Below, one piece after another: positions 22,987-31,803 of a stretch of 33,345 bases of DNA. The notes beneath the pieces were generated by a model. The model was not told the DNA's origin and ran no database searches. It saw nothing but the letters and a program-made list of their open reading frames with translations. How positions within the stretch are numbered: the first letter of the stretch is position 1; the number at the start of each line of letters is the position of its first letter. Position numbers and translations under genes: made by a program. Source of the DNA: Deltaproteobacteria bacterium (lineage in GTDB: Bacteria; Desulfobacterota; Desulfovibrionia; Desulfovibrionales; Desulfomicrobiaceae); assembly GCA_009929795.1 (NCBI GenBank), contig RZZR01000013.1:1-33345 (forward strand), given 5' to 3'.

Positions 22987-23410
22987 CCTCCCTTTTCCGG
23001 AACAATTCCTCGAGGATCGCCTCGGTCGCGGAATCCATGACAGGCCCATGCTCCATGCCCGTCAAGTGAAGGATGGCGTGGACCATGAGCCTGACCAGAT
23101 GCTTATCGGGGTCCTGTCCATAAAGGACAGCCTCACGGCCCAGTGTTTCCACGCTCAGAACGATCTGACCCAGAGCGTCGTCTCCGTCTCCGGCCGGAAA
23201 GCTCAGGACGTTAGTCGGTCCGGGGCAGCCCATGAACTTCCAGTTGTATTCGGCCATCTCGGCATCGTCCACGCAGACCAGTTCCAATCCGGCCTCATAA
23301 AGACCCATGACGGCCATGATATCTCTTGTCACGCAACGCAATTCGTTTCTGGAAACCGGCAGCGACGGATCGATACGCGCCCCGCCTCGAACCACCGACA
23401 GGCCCGTCAT
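22976..23410 (-). CDS. ybeY: Endoribonuclease YbeY, rRNA maturation and quality control
   Basis: This 144-residue metal-dependent RNase acts in 16S rRNA 3'-end processing. TNVLSFP (66-72) and the zinc site His111, His115, His121 (HAILHLTGMEH) are present. The consensus HGxLHLxGYDH is altered at the second, ninth and tenth positions, but the three metal histidines are kept. The start ATG 23410 overlaps the phoH stop (ATGA). The phoH-ybeY pair is a classic conserved neighbourhood. The 3' end overlaps ychF on the opposite strand with no visible terminator. Confidence 0.94.
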   Translation of the reverse strand: MTGLSVVRGGARIDPSLPVSRNELRCVTRDIMAVMGLYEAGLELVCVDDAEMAEYNWKFMGCPGPTNVLSFPAGDGDDALGQIVLSVETLGREAVLYGQDPDKHLVRLMVHAILHLTGMEHGPVMDSATEAILEELFRKREAKR

Positions 23411-24411
23411 TTTCCCCTCTCCCGCCGGGCCTGATCCCTGGCGGTCTCCCAACGATCGTAGGCCTGGACGATGCGGCCAACCAAAGGATGGCGGATAACG
23501 TCTTCGTCGCCGAACAAGGTCATGCCAATGCCCGGCACCCCGACCAGCACCTCCCGGGCCTGGATGAGGCCGGAATCGGTCCGCCCGGGAAGATCGATCT
23601 GGGTCACGTCGCCCGTGACCACGGCCCGGGAACCGAAACCCAGTCGGGTCAAAAACATCTTCATTTGCTCGGGGGTCGTGTTCTGGGCTTCATCCAGGAT
23701 GATGAAAGCGTTGTTCAGCGTTCTTCCTCGCATGAAGGCCAGAGGAGCGATCTCAATGATGCCCGTGTCTCGCATTTCCTGGACCCTGGCGAAGTCCAGC
23801 ATGTCATGCAGGGCATCGTACAGGGGGCGCAGGTAGGGGTTGACCTTCTCCACCAGATCCCCCGGCAAAAAGCCCAGTTTTTCCCCGGCCTCCACAGCCG
23901 GCCTGGTTAGGATGATCCGCTTGACCTGATGGGAGGTCAGGGCCGAAACGGCCAGGGCCACGGCCAGATATGTCTTGCCTGTGCCCGCCGGTCCGATGCC
24001 GAAGGTCAGGTCGTTGTGACGGATGGAATGAAGATATTCCCGCTGGTTCAAGGTCTTGGGAACGATGGTCTTGCGTGGCGACACCACAAAGACGTTGTTC
24101 CGGAAAAAGGCCTTGAGATTGGTGTTGGGTTCCCTGGACAGGATGCGCACTGCGCTGTCCACGTCCAGTTCGTGGACCCTGTATCCGGATTCGGCCAACT
24201 CGTAGAGTTGCTCGAGACATTTTTTTGCCAGGACCAGTCGTTCCTCCTCGGGGGACCGAAGGTAAAATTCGTTCCCTCGATGGTCGATGACCACGCCGGT
24301 CTTCTGAGAAAGCTGGCCGAGATTCTTGCCGTCCGGTCCAGACAAATCCTGAACCATGGTGCTGTCCTCGAACGTGACCGTGCATTCGACAACCTCGTGA
24401 TGTTCGATCAA
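23407..24411 (-). CDS. phoH: PhoH-family ATPase (PhoL-like)
   Basis: The 334-residue cytoplasmic ATPase is linked to RNA metabolism and is usually paired with ybeY, as here. An N-terminal KH-like segment (1-110) precedes Walker A GPAGTGKT (140-147) and Walker B FIILDEAQN (about 236-244). The sensor region is GDVTQIDLP. Start: TTG at 24411, with GGGGGAG six bases upstream; the alternative TTG at 24438 lacks a ribosome site. It diverges from the MoaD-like gene. Confidence 0.95.
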   Translation of the reverse strand: MIEHHEVVECTVTFEDSTMVQDLSGPDGKNLGQLSQKTGVVIDHRGNEFYLRSPEEERLVLAKKCLEQLYELAESGYRVHELDVDSAVRILSREPNTNLKAFFRNNVFVVSPRKTIVPKTLNQREYLHSIRHNDLTFGIGPAGTGKTYLAVALAVSALTSHQVKRIILTRPAVEAGEKLGFLPGDLVEKVNPYLRPLYDALHDMLDFARVQEMRDTGIIEIAPLAFMRGRTLNNAFIILDEAQNTTPEQMKMFLTRLGFGSRAVVTGDVTQIDLPGRTDSGLIQAREVLVGVPGIGMTLFGDEDVIRHPLVGRIVQAYDRWETARDQARRERGK

Positions 24412-24554
24412 AGTCTGTCTCCCCCTTTGCAGATCCAAGCGGACCGTGCCGACGGTCCGAAGGACCCGGACTTGATTTCCCGATGCCCGGCTGGCAATAT
24501 CCTCTTTTGCACGCCGGCCATGCCGGCATTCCAGGAACGAACAGAGAGCATCCC

Positions 24555-24866
24555 ATGGCCACCGTCGTTGTCAGCGCCTTTTCCTTTCTCCAATCGACTT
24601 TTGCCAGCAAGGGGCTTTCCCCTTACGAAACCAGGGTGGACATTACCCCCGGCCAGAACTTGCAAGGTCTCATCAAATCGCTGGGCCTTTCCGACGACGA
24701 GGTCGAAGGGGCCTTTGTCAACGGCAAGGTTCACACCATGGATACGGTCCTGAACGATGGCGACAAAATCGCCCTGGTCCCCCCGGGTACCCCGGGACCC
24801 TACCGGGTGCTTCTCGGCATCCGCAGGGTCCGAGACAATGACATTCCAACGGAGAACCATTCATGA
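24555..24866 (+). CDS. MoaD/ThiS-like ubiquitin-fold protein lacking a terminal GG
   Basis: The 103-residue protein resembles the beta-grasp sulfur carriers MoaD/ThiS. Residues 27-82 (VDITPGQNLQGLIKSLGLSDDEVEGAFVNGK, then LNDGDKIALVPP) match the family, but the chain ends PGPYRVLLGIRR plus about 12 residues rather than the Gly-Gly needed for thiocarboxylation. It therefore probably does not act as a conventional sulfur carrier. The start ATG 24555 follows only a weak AGAGAG site. Its TGA overlaps the ATG of the lipoprotein gene. Confidence 0.75.
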   Translation: MATVVVSAFSFLQSTFASKGLSPYETRVDITPGQNLQGLIKSLGLSDDEVEGAFVNGKVHTMDTVLNDGDKIALVPPGTPGPYRVLLGIRRVRDNDIPTENHS

Positions 24867-25270
24867 ACCGTGTCACATACAATACGTCCATCTTGATTGT
24901 CCTGATTGCCTGCGTCATGCTTGCCGGATGCGCTGCCAAAAACACAAAGGTCAAACAAGCCGAGCCGACAGCCAACGCCACTGTCTGGCTGACGTCGGAC
25001 GAATACAACGAGGCCCTCGGATTGGAGCGGGAAATCACCTACGATGCCCGGAGCAAGGATACCCAAAACCCTTGGCAAGGCCGTATCACCGGCATCGAGA
25101 TCAAGGACCGTAAGCCAACGGGAAAACTTCGCATATCCCTTTCCCCCGAGATTGTTGTCACCAAGGACATCTCCGAAGTCGACGTATTCACCCACAAGCG
25201 GCCGCTCCTCTATTCGGACGAGGAACTGCCAGACTTTCAGCTTTCTCTGATTGAATTCTTCTTTCAGTGA
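24863..25270 (+). CDS. Small predicted lipoprotein
   Basis: The 135-residue protein has a signal peptide ending in the lipobox LAGC (Cys22; cleavage before it would give a lipidated N-terminus), followed by a lysine-rich stretch. The mature domain (about 40-135: ATVWLTSDEYNEALGL, GRITGIEIKDRKPTGKLRISLSP, SEVDVFTHKRP) looks like a small beta domain; I do not recognise the family. CGGAGAA lies six bases before the ATG, which overlaps the stop of the MoaD-like gene. It converges on the M23 peptidase gene 15 bases away. Confidence 0.82.
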   Translation: MNRVTYNTSILIVLIACVMLAGCAAKNTKVKQAEPTANATVWLTSDEYNEALGLEREITYDARSKDTQNPWQGRITGIEIKDRKPTGKLRISLSPEIVVTKDISEVDVFTHKRPLLYSDEELPDFQLSLIEFFFQ

Positions 25271-25285
25271 CCAGCCGACCCGGAC

Positions 25286-26161
25286 TCAATCCCGGCCCTT
25301 AAGCAGCGGAACTGGATCCACGCTACGTCCCAGAACGCTTAGCCCGAAGTGAAGATGGGGCCCAGTGGCCCGTCCCGTCTTGCCCACGGATCCGACGACC
25401 TCCCCTTTTCGAACCACTTGACCGGAGCGGACCGAAATATCGGAAAGATGGGCGTACAGGCTGATCACGCCAAGACCGTGATCCAGGTACACCGATCGAC
25501 CTGAAAAGTAGTGGTCTCCAGTCAAAACCACCACTCCGTCGGCGCAGGCCGCCACCGGCGTGCCCTCTGCACCGCGCAAATCGATCCCCTTGTGCGGGGA
25601 CCGGGGTTGCCCGTTGAGGACCCGTCTCAGACCGAAGGAACTGGAAATACTCCCCGGAACAGGCCAGGCCAGGGGAAGATCCCAGTATCTGGCTGCTGTC
25701 ACGGACCCTAGGATGGCCTTGATCTCCTTTTGCTCCGCCCAATGCCGCTCCAAACTTTCCGGTTTGGGATCAACCATGGCCTTGGGCAGCGCGAGCCGTT
25801 GCTCCTCGAACTCTCTGGACCGGATAGAAACCTCGGACCTGGCGATCTCTCGACGATCAGACGAGATCACGATCGGCCGTCTGCCGACCTCCTGATCCAA
25901 AGAAGCCGAAATCAGGGCTTCAGCCCGGAACGATCCATCCTCCTGTCCCCAAAAAATTAGGGGCACCCGAAACTCCTCCCAGACAAGAACCATGGATTCG
26001 GTCGACGCGAACGGGCTCCAGACCGTGCAGACGGCGGCCTCGCCCACGGCGAGGTGCTCTGGAGCTTCAAATCTCAAGGCCCGGGCCTCGAGCGGCGATA
26101 CGACTGTGCCAAGCCATACGGCCAAAATCAGAAGAAACTTTCGGGACACGGTTCTAACCAT
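25286..26161 (-). CDS. Exported M23 peptidase (LytM/murein endopeptidase family)
   Basis: The 291-residue protein has a signal peptide (MVRTVSRKFLLILAVWLGTVV...EARA), an Ig-like N-terminal domain, then a zinc metallopeptidase domain with His/Asp ligands in SPHKGIDLRG and HLHFG, plus ASFGL-type SSSFGLRR and GHYFSGRSVYLDHG. It probably cuts cell-wall peptide cross-links, or acts as an activator. The start ATG 26161 has AAGGAG six bases upstream and overlaps the xseA stop by 8 bases. xseB would be expected nearby in this gene order but is not in the window. Confidence 0.9.
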   Translation of the reverse strand: MVRTVSRKFLLILAVWLGTVVSPLEARALRFEAPEHLAVGEAAVCTVWSPFASTESMVLVWEEFRVPLIFWGQEDGSFRAEALISASLDQEVGRRPIVISSDRREIARSEVSIRSREFEEQRLALPKAMVDPKPESLERHWAEQKEIKAILGSVTAARYWDLPLAWPVPGSISSSFGLRRVLNGQPRSPHKGIDLRGAEGTPVAACADGVVVLTGDHYFSGRSVYLDHGLGVISLYAHLSDISVRSGQVVRKGEVVGSVGKTGRATGPHLHFGLSVLGRSVDPVPLLKGRD

Positions 26162-27566
26162 GACCATCTCCTTCGGCATCGGATGGCTCCAAGACCCTTA
26201 CAGGGATTTGTCCATCGTGGAAGCCGATGTCCAGACGCTCACCGGAGTGGACCTGAGCGGAGCTGACGACGAGTTCACCACCCATCCCCCTCACCAAGGC
26301 GTACCCTCGCCCCAGGGGACGCAAAGGGTCGAGCCCCTCTAGTCTGGACCAGGCCAGCTCCAGAGCGGCCTCGGACTGGCGGACCAATGCCTTGACCGAG
26401 GATTCAAAACGGTTAAAAAAAATGGAGAGCTGCTCCATCCGGCGTTCCCAGAATTCCAGCCGACGGCAGGATGTCAGAGCCTCGACCCGTGTCTCCACTC
26501 GCTGGCCCAAACCATCTAACCAGAACGTCATTGCACGAGCCAGATCTGCCTCAATCTTGCCAATCTCCTTTGCCGAGCGCTCCAGGCTTGCGACAGGAGA
26601 AAGCAGGCTCAATTCCCTCTCAAGGACCCGGATCGCATCCACCTTGGATCGTTCGTGCGAATTCCACGCCCGCGCCAATCCGGCTCCAGCCTCGTCGAGC
26701 CGCTGAAACAGGGATTCCCGATCCGTCCACAGTAATTGAGCCGCATGGCTCGGAGTTGCCGCCCGGATATCGACCACAAGATCGGCAATGGTCACATCCA
26801 CTTCATGACCCACGCCGGTGATGACCGGGATAGGGGAAGAGGCCAGGGCCAAGGCCAATTCTTTACTGTTGAAGGCCCACAGATCCTCCAGAGAGCCGCC
26901 TCCCCGAACGAGGACCAACACTTCGGCCCAGCCGTCCCGCCCGCATCGCTCCACGGCCCGAGCCAATTGCTCCGGGGCCTGGGATCCTTGGACAAGAGAG
27001 GGGTACATTCGAATCTCCCCTCCTGTTCCTCGGCAGGCGCCGATCTCGAGAAAATCCTGAATCGCCGCTCCAGTGGGCGCGGCAATGACCGCCACCCGCT
27101 TCGGATTGACGGGCAGAGATCGTTTTCGGGACTGGTCGAAAAATCCAAGACCGGCCAATTCCTGTTTCAAAGCTTCGAATTGAATATGCAGGTTTCCGAC
27201 CCCGTCTTCCTGGACCAATTCGGCCACGAGCTGATAAACTCCCCGTGGGGCATACACGGCCAGCCGTCCGGCGCACAAAACCGAGGAGCCTTCACTAGGC
27301 AGCCAGTCGAGTGGGTCGGCCTCGAAGACCTCCCCGGTCAGTGGATCGATGCGCTCCCCGGTCTGAACAAAATGCCGGGACCTACTGGATTTGAACCAAA
27401 CCACGGCCAAAACTGCGGCTTCATCCTTGAGATTGAAATAGACATGACCGGATCCGGCCCGAGTCAGATTTCCAATCTGCCCCCGAACCCGAACGAATGG
27501 GAATTCCCCTTCGACCACGGTCTTGACGGCCTCGGTCAGATCCCGAACGCTGAATATTTGTCCCAT
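26154..27566 (-). CDS. xseA: Exonuclease VII large subunit
   Basis: The 470-residue large subunit of a single-strand DNA exonuclease needs XseB for normal activity. An N-terminal OB fold (RVRGQIGNLTRAGSGHVYFNLKDEAA) is followed by the catalytic core (PKRVAVIAAPTGAAIQDFLEI, VLVRGGGSLEDLWAFNSKELALALA, PVITGVGHEVDVTIADLVVDIRAATPSHAA) and a coiled-coil C-terminus ending in the PLRPLGRGYALVR motif. The OB region has about 20 extra residues (GERIDPLTGEVFEADPLDW). The start ATG 27566 has GAGGG close by. The stop is TAG, 17 bases after proS at the 5' side. Confidence 0.95.
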   Translation of the reverse strand: MGQIFSVRDLTEAVKTVVEGEFPFVRVRGQIGNLTRAGSGHVYFNLKDEAAVLAVVWFKSSRSRHFVQTGERIDPLTGEVFEADPLDWLPSEGSSVLCAGRLAVYAPRGVYQLVAELVQEDGVGNLHIQFEALKQELAGLGFFDQSRKRSLPVNPKRVAVIAAPTGAAIQDFLEIGACRGTGGEIRMYPSLVQGSQAPEQLARAVERCGRDGWAEVLVLVRGGGSLEDLWAFNSKELALALASSPIPVITGVGHEVDVTIADLVVDIRAATPSHAAQLLWTDRESLFQRLDEAGAGLARAWNSHERSKVDAIRVLERELSLLSPVASLERSAKEIGKIEADLARAMTFWLDGLGQRVETRVEALTSCRRLEFWERRMEQLSIFFNRFESSVKALVRQSEAALELAWSRLEGLDPLRPLGRGYALVRGMGGELVVSSAQVHSGERLDIGFHDGQIPVRVLEPSDAEGDGHG

Positions 27567-27583
27567 GGCCCTCGGATCATTCC

Positions 27584-29317
27584 CTAGCTTGCCGCCAAAT
27601 TCCATCCCCGGTGAACGGATCTTCTCCAGTCGTTGAAATCGGCTTCAAAAGCATCAAGACGCAACTCGGTCTTCTCCCCGGTTCTCCTGTCCTTGGCTTC
27701 CAGAATTCCTTTGACCAGACCCTTCTCGCCCAGAACGAGCTGCATGGGACAACCGACGAGATCCGCGTCGTTGAATTTGATTCCCGGCCGTTCGTCTCGA
27801 TCGTCCAGAAGGACCTCGACCCCCATGGCCTGAAGCTGTCCATAGATCTTTTCCGCCTTGGCCGTCACCTCTTGTGAACGGGCCGCAAGGGGGATGAGCA
27901 CGGCTTCGAACGGCGCAATGGGCGGAGGGAAAATCATGCCCTTTTCGTCATGGTTCTGTTCGATGCAGGCCGCCACCACCCGACTGACGCCGATACCGTA
28001 GCAACCCATGATCATGATCCGCTCCCTACCCTGCTCGTCGAGAAAAACGGCGTTCATGGCCCGGCTGTACTTGGTCCCCAACTTGAATACATGACCGACC
28101 TCGATGCCCTTGGGGAGACTGACTTTCCCGCTACATTCCGGACAAGAATCGGTTTCGGTCACGTTGCGAAGATCGGCATACTCGGCCATCAGAACATCAC
28201 GTTCAAGGCTGACATGGACAAGATGGAAATCGGCCTTGTTGGCTCCGACCACCCAGTCGGTCCCCTGGGCCAGTTCCTGATCAGCCAGGATCCGACACGA
28301 GGCCAGTCCGACCGGGCCGGCGAAACCCACTGGAGCACCAGACCACTCCCGGACCTGATCGGGGGTGGCCAAGGAGCAGGCCTCGGCTCCGAGACGATTC
28401 TTGAGCTTGATCTCGTTCAGTTCCCGGTCTCCCCGTATGAGAACGGCCACGGCCGAGCCATCGACATCATAGAGAAGGGTCTTGATGATTCGCTCCGGAC
28501 CAAGGCCGAAAAAATCGGCCACTTCGGACACGGTATGTTTTCCGGGCGTGGCGACCTCGGTCAAGGACGGGCATGGTCCAAAAACGGCTCCTTCGTCCAA
28601 CTTGACCCGGGCTTTCTCCAGATTGGCGGCATACTGGCATGACTCGCAAACAACCAGGGTATCCTCGCCGGTGTCGGCCAGGACCATGAACTCGTGGGAA
28701 AAGCTGCCTCCTATTGAGCCCGAATCGGCCTCCACGGCACGGAAACGCAGTCCGAGTCGGCCGAAGACCAGCTTATAGGCCTCATACATCGCCCAGTAAC
28801 TCCGTTCGGCCCCTTCCTCGTCCCTGTCGAAGGAATACGCATCCTTCATGACGAATTCCCGTCCACGCATAAGCCCGAATCTCGGCCGAATCTCGTCCCG
28901 GAACTTGGTCTGAATTTGATAGAGATTCAGAGGCAGTTGACGATAAGAACGCACTTCTCCTCGGATCAGATCGGTGACAACCTCCTCGTGGGTCGGCCCC
29001 AGACAGGACTCCCGGTCGTGGCGATCCAAGAAGCGCAACAACTCGCGACCATAGGCGTTCCACCTCCCGGACTCCTTCCAGAGGTCGGCCGGCTGCACCG
29101 TGGGCATAAGAATTTCCAGGCTACCGGCCCGATTCATCTCCTCTCGAACGATGGCCGACACCTTGTTCAGCGCCCTCAGCCCAAGGGGCAGATAGGTATA
29201 GACCCCTGCCGTGAGTTTACGAATCATGCCCGCCCGCAAAAGAAGCTTGTGGCTGATCACCTCGGCCTCGGCCGGATCTTCCTTCAAAGTCGGAATGTAA
29301 TAATTTGAATAGCGCAT
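27584..29317 (-). CDS. proS: Prolyl-tRNA synthetase, bacterial long form with editing domain
   Basis: This 577-residue class II enzyme charges tRNA-Pro. Motif 1 region ([23 protein letters not shown]), motif 2 with [49 protein letters not shown], and the C-terminal motif 3 [29 protein letters not shown] are seen. Between them (about 220-380) lies the INS editing domain ([34 protein letters not shown]). The anticodon-binding C-terminus ([21 protein letters not shown]) is intact. The stop is TAG. The start ATG 29317 lies 3 bases after the ispG stop. Confidence 0.96.
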   Translation of the reverse strand: MRYSNYYIPTLKEDPAEAEVISHKLLLRAGMIRKLTAGVYTYLPLGLRALNKVSAIVREEMNRAGSLEILMPTVQPADLWKESGRWNAYGRELLRFLDRHDRESCLGPTHEEVVTDLIRGEVRSYRQLPLNLYQIQTKFRDEIRPRFGLMRGREFVMKDAYSFDRDEEGAERSYWAMYEAYKLVFGRLGLRFRAVEADSGSIGGSFSHEFMVLADTGEDTLVVCESCQYAANLEKARVKLDEGAVFGPCPSLTEVATPGKHTVSEVADFFGLGPERIIKTLLYDVDGSAVAVLIRGDRELNEIKLKNRLGAEACSLATPDQVREWSGAPVGFAGPVGLASCRILADQELAQGTDWVVGANKADFHLVHVSLERDVLMAEYADLRNVTETDSCPECSGKVSLPKGIEVGHVFKLGTKYSRAMNAVFLDEQGRERIMIMGCYGIGVSRVVAACIEQNHDEKGMIFPPPIAPFEAVLIPLAARSQEVTAKAEKIYGQLQAMGVEVLLDDRDERPGIKFNDADLVGCPMQLVLGEKGLVKGILEAKDRRTGEKTELRLDAFEADFNDWRRSVHRGWNLAAS

Positions 29318-29320
29318 CGT

Positions 29321-30424
29321 TTATGAGCCTGCCTGTTCGTTGTGGTTGATGATGACATGGCGTTCCCGAATGAACTCCTCAAGCTCTTCGAGAAATGCGG
29401 GTAAAAGTCGATCGTGTCCGAGAACCGTCTGGACAACCCGGCCCTTGCGAAAAATGATCCCCTTGTCCCGTCCACCGGCAATGCCGATGTCGGCCTCGCG
29501 GGCCTCGCCTGGACCGTTGACCACACATCCCATGACAGCCACTGTGAAAATGTCTTGAACCGACATGAGGCGATCTTCAACAGCCTCGGCCAAACCCTGA
29601 AGATCAATTTCAGTCCGTCCGCAGGTCGGACAGGAAATGATCTCCGGCCCACGGTGTCTGAGCCCCAGCGATCGGAGAATTCCCCAAGCCACCGGAAGCT
29701 CGGCAGCAGGAGAACCGGTCAGCGACACCCTCAACGTGTCACCCAGTCCGAGGTAAAGGAGTATCCCCAAGCCGACTCCGGACTTGACCGCACCTCTGGC
29801 CGGAGTTCCAGCCTCGGTTATGCCGATGTGGAAGGGGTAGTCCACCCGTTCGGCCAAAAGTCGATAGGCCTCCACGGTATTGGTCACGGACGAAGATTTC
29901 AGCGAGACCTTGATCAGGTCGAAATTCAGATTTTCAAGAATCCGGATATGCCCCATTGCGCTTTCAACCATGGCCTCCGGCGTCGGGCCACCATATCGGG
30001 ACAACACGTCCTTTTCCAGTGATCCGCCATTGACCCCAATTCGGATCGGGACGTTGCCGGCCTTGGCGGCATCCACCACCCGTCGAATCTTAGTTGGTCC
30101 GCCGATGTTCCCAGGATTGATCCTGAGTCCGTCGATACCGGCCTCAACAGCGGCCACGGCTAAACGAGAATCAAAATGAATGTCCGCTACCAGGGAAACA
30201 CCCGTTTTGACTCTGATTTGGCCCAGGGCCTTGGCGGCGGCCATGTCCGGAACGGCCAACCGCACGATTTCGCACCCACCGTAGGCCAACCCCTCGATTT
30301 GCTCCAGCGTGGCCTCAATGTTTCGAGTATCGGTATTGGCCATGGACTGAACCCTGATCGGCTCGTGTCCTCCGATGGCCACCTTGCCAATCCGGACCAC
30401 TTTCGATTCACGCCGTTGAATCAT
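29321..30424 (-). CDS. ispG: 4-hydroxy-3-methylbut-2-enyl diphosphate synthase (flavodoxin/ferredoxin)
   Basis: The 367-residue Fe-S enzyme carries out the penultimate MEP-pathway step, converting the cyclodiphosphate made by IspF to HMBPP. The N-terminal TIM barrel has VQSMANTDTRN, DIHFDSRLA, RINPGNIG and IGVNGGSLE. The 4Fe-4S ligands lie in CPTCGR and GCVVNGPGEA. The start ATG 30424 has GAGGAG a few bases upstream. It precedes proS by 3 bases, so MEP-pathway and tRNA-charging genes share a transcript, as ispDF and cysS do elsewhere. Confidence 0.96.
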   Translation of the reverse strand: MIQRRESKVVRIGKVAIGGHEPIRVQSMANTDTRNIEATLEQIEGLAYGGCEIVRLAVPDMAAAKALGQIRVKTGVSLVADIHFDSRLAVAAVEAGIDGLRINPGNIGGPTKIRRVVDAAKAGNVPIRIGVNGGSLEKDVLSRYGGPTPEAMVESAMGHIRILENLNFDLIKVSLKSSSVTNTVEAYRLLAERVDYPFHIGITEAGTPARGAVKSGVGLGILLYLGLGDTLRVSLTGSPAAELPVAWGILRSLGLRHRGPEIISCPTCGRTEIDLQGLAEAVEDRLMSVQDIFTVAVMGCVVNGPGEAREADIGIAGGRDKGIIFRKGRVVQTVLGHDRLLPAFLEELEEFIRERHVIINHNEQAGS

Positions 30425-30567
30425 CCTGTCTCTCCTCGGGAAAAGACTACGGGACCTCGTATTGGACGGTCAACATCGGAAAACGCATCTTGGTCCAAAC
30501 CGGTGCGGCAATGGATCCTCCCGATAATGGTTTTTCACAGGACTTCCTGTCATATGTGAAAGCCATA

Positions 30568-30595
30568 TTGACTTTCAGAAGCTAGAGCATAATTT
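30568..30595 (+). promoter_or_regulatory. Candidate promoter of hsp20
   Basis: TTGACT (30568-30573) and TAATTT (30590-30595) are separated by 16 bases, about 55 bases before the ATG. It resembles a housekeeping sigma-70 promoter. I see no CIRCE element and no clear heat-shock sigma-32 pattern in the 225-base region between ispG and hsp20. Confidence 0.5.
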
Positions 30596-30649
30596 TTAAC
30601 AAATTATTTTTCTGCCTCACATTCATGTAGCAAGCAGGAGGTATGTGTT

Positions 30650-31099
30650 ATGTTCAGAAAATTTTTGCCGGAATTACAGAAAAATTCCCTGAAAACACAG
30701 CGCCCGACCAGCATGGCCGACCTTTTGGAAGACTTCTGGAAGAGTCCGTTTGATTTCATGTCCTTCCGGGACCTTGGATACCCGGCCGTTGACATTTCCG
30801 AAAACGACAAGCAAATATCGATCAAGGCCGAACTGCCGGGCATGGAACCCACTGACATCGACCTTCAGATCGAGGGAAACGCTCTGATCATCAAGGGTGA
30901 AAAAAAATTCGAGGAAAAAGAAATAAAAGACAACTTCCACCGTCTGGAAAGAAGCTACGGAAGCTTTAGCCGAACCATCCCACTTCCTGGGCCAGTGAAC
31001 CAAAAAAACGTCATGGCAAGATTCGACAAGGGTATTTTGACAATAATTTTTGAAAAGGCACCGGAAAAATCAGGGACGAAAATTCAAATCCAATCATGA
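30650..31099 (+). CDS. Small heat-shock protein, Hsp20 / alpha-crystallin family
   Basis: The 149-residue ATP-independent chaperone holds unfolding proteins. The alpha-crystallin domain spans about 43-145: PAVDISENDKQISIKAELPGMEPTDIDLQIEGNALIIKGEK and SYGSFSRTIPLP, ending with DKGILTIIFEK. The N-terminus has a short phenylalanine-rich arm (FWKSPFDFMSFRD). The start ATG 30650 has GGAGG eight bases upstream. Acylphosphatase follows 28 bases later and shares the terminator at 31415. Confidence 0.94.
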   Translation: MFRKFLPELQKNSLKTQRPTSMADLLEDFWKSPFDFMSFRDLGYPAVDISENDKQISIKAELPGMEPTDIDLQIEGNALIIKGEKKFEEKEIKDNFHRLERSYGSFSRTIPLPGPVNQKNVMARFDKGILTIIFEKAPEKSGTKIQIQS

Positions 31100-31127
31100 C
31101 CGAGAACCTTTAGCCAAAGGAATGCCA

Positions 31128-31400
31128 ATGACCAAGTCAATGCAATTCATCGTATCCGGAAAGGTCCAGGGCGTCGGCTTCAGAGCCTGGGTCAGAGAAC
31201 AGGCCGAAGCCCTTGGCCTCACAGGCTGGGTTAGAAATCTCCGAGATAGCGAAGTGGAAATTCTAGCCCAGGGACCCGAAGAAAAAATGAACGAATTGAG
31301 AACGAGGCTAGTACAGGGTTCCACGTTCAGTCACGTCAAAGATGTCAAGGGGCAGTGGATCGAATACGACAAAGGCTACGAGCACTTCTCCGTCAGATAG
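31128..31400 (+). CDS. acyP: Acylphosphatase
   Basis: The 90-residue small enzyme hydrolyses carboxyl phosphates such as acetyl or acyl phosphate. GKVQGVGFRAWVREQA (active-site Arg in GFR) and GWVRNLRDSEVEILAQG (catalytic Asn in RNL) match the family signature. The start ATG 31128 has AAAGGA six bases upstream. The frame to 31050 is hsp20 in another frame and is rejected. Confidence 0.94.
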   Translation: MTKSMQFIVSGKVQGVGFRAWVREQAEALGLTGWVRNLRDSEVEILAQGPEEKMNELRTRLVQGSTFSHVKDVKGQWIEYDKGYEHFSVR

Positions 31401-31414
31401 CGCTCACATTGGAG

Positions 31415-31442
31415 GGGGGAGGGATTGAACTCCCCCTTTTTT
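31415..31442 (+). terminator. Rho-independent terminator after acyP
   Basis: GGGGGAG (31415-31421) pairs with CTCCCCC (31430-31436) around an 8-base loop, followed by six T residues. It ends the hsp20-acyP transcript. Confidence 0.9.
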
Positions 31443-31587
31443 GCTCCATCAATGACCTCGTAGCCAATACGTCTCCCAATTTTTCAAACTCTGTATTTCT
31501 TTAACAGTTCAAGATTATTTAGTTTTCAAACTTGATGACGACTGAAACTTGAACTTGGCTGTGCGGAATTCGAAAGGAGGTTCGTTA

Positions 31588-31803
31588 ATGGTCCGCAAGG
31601 GCAGGGTGAAGTGGTTCGACGAAGAAAAGGGTTTTGGGTATATCGAAACCGAAGCCGATGATGAAGATGTATTTGTCCATTACGCCGACATTCAGATGAC
31701 TGGCTTCAAGACCTTGAAAAAAGGAACCTTGGTTTCTTTTGTCGTCGGCCAAAGCGAATATGGACTCAAGGCCGAACAAGTCGTGCCCATTTCCAATGAC
31801 TGA
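31588..31803 (+). CDS. Cold-shock domain protein (CspA family)
   Basis: The 71-residue single-stranded nucleic-acid-binding protein has RNP1 KGFGYIE and RNP2 VFVHYADI in the expected places. GRVKWFDEEKGFGYIETEADDEDVFVHYADI matches the domain, with an acidic insert (EADDED) more usual in non-cold-inducible types. The start ATG 31588 has GGAGG seven bases upstream. About 145 bases of AT-rich sequence lie between the acyP terminator and this gene; I see no certain promoter there. The stop overlaps the nth start. Confidence 0.93.
   Translation: MVRKGRVKWFDEEKGFGYIETEADDEDVFVHYADIQMTGFKTLKKGTLVSFVVGQSEYGLKAEQVVPISND

Noticed and set aside
24513-24529. GCCGGC repeats and the ATGCCGGCAT palindrome between phoH and the MoaD-like gene
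   Set aside because: They are short, GC-rich and expected by chance at this base composition. No T run or promoter elements are linked to them.
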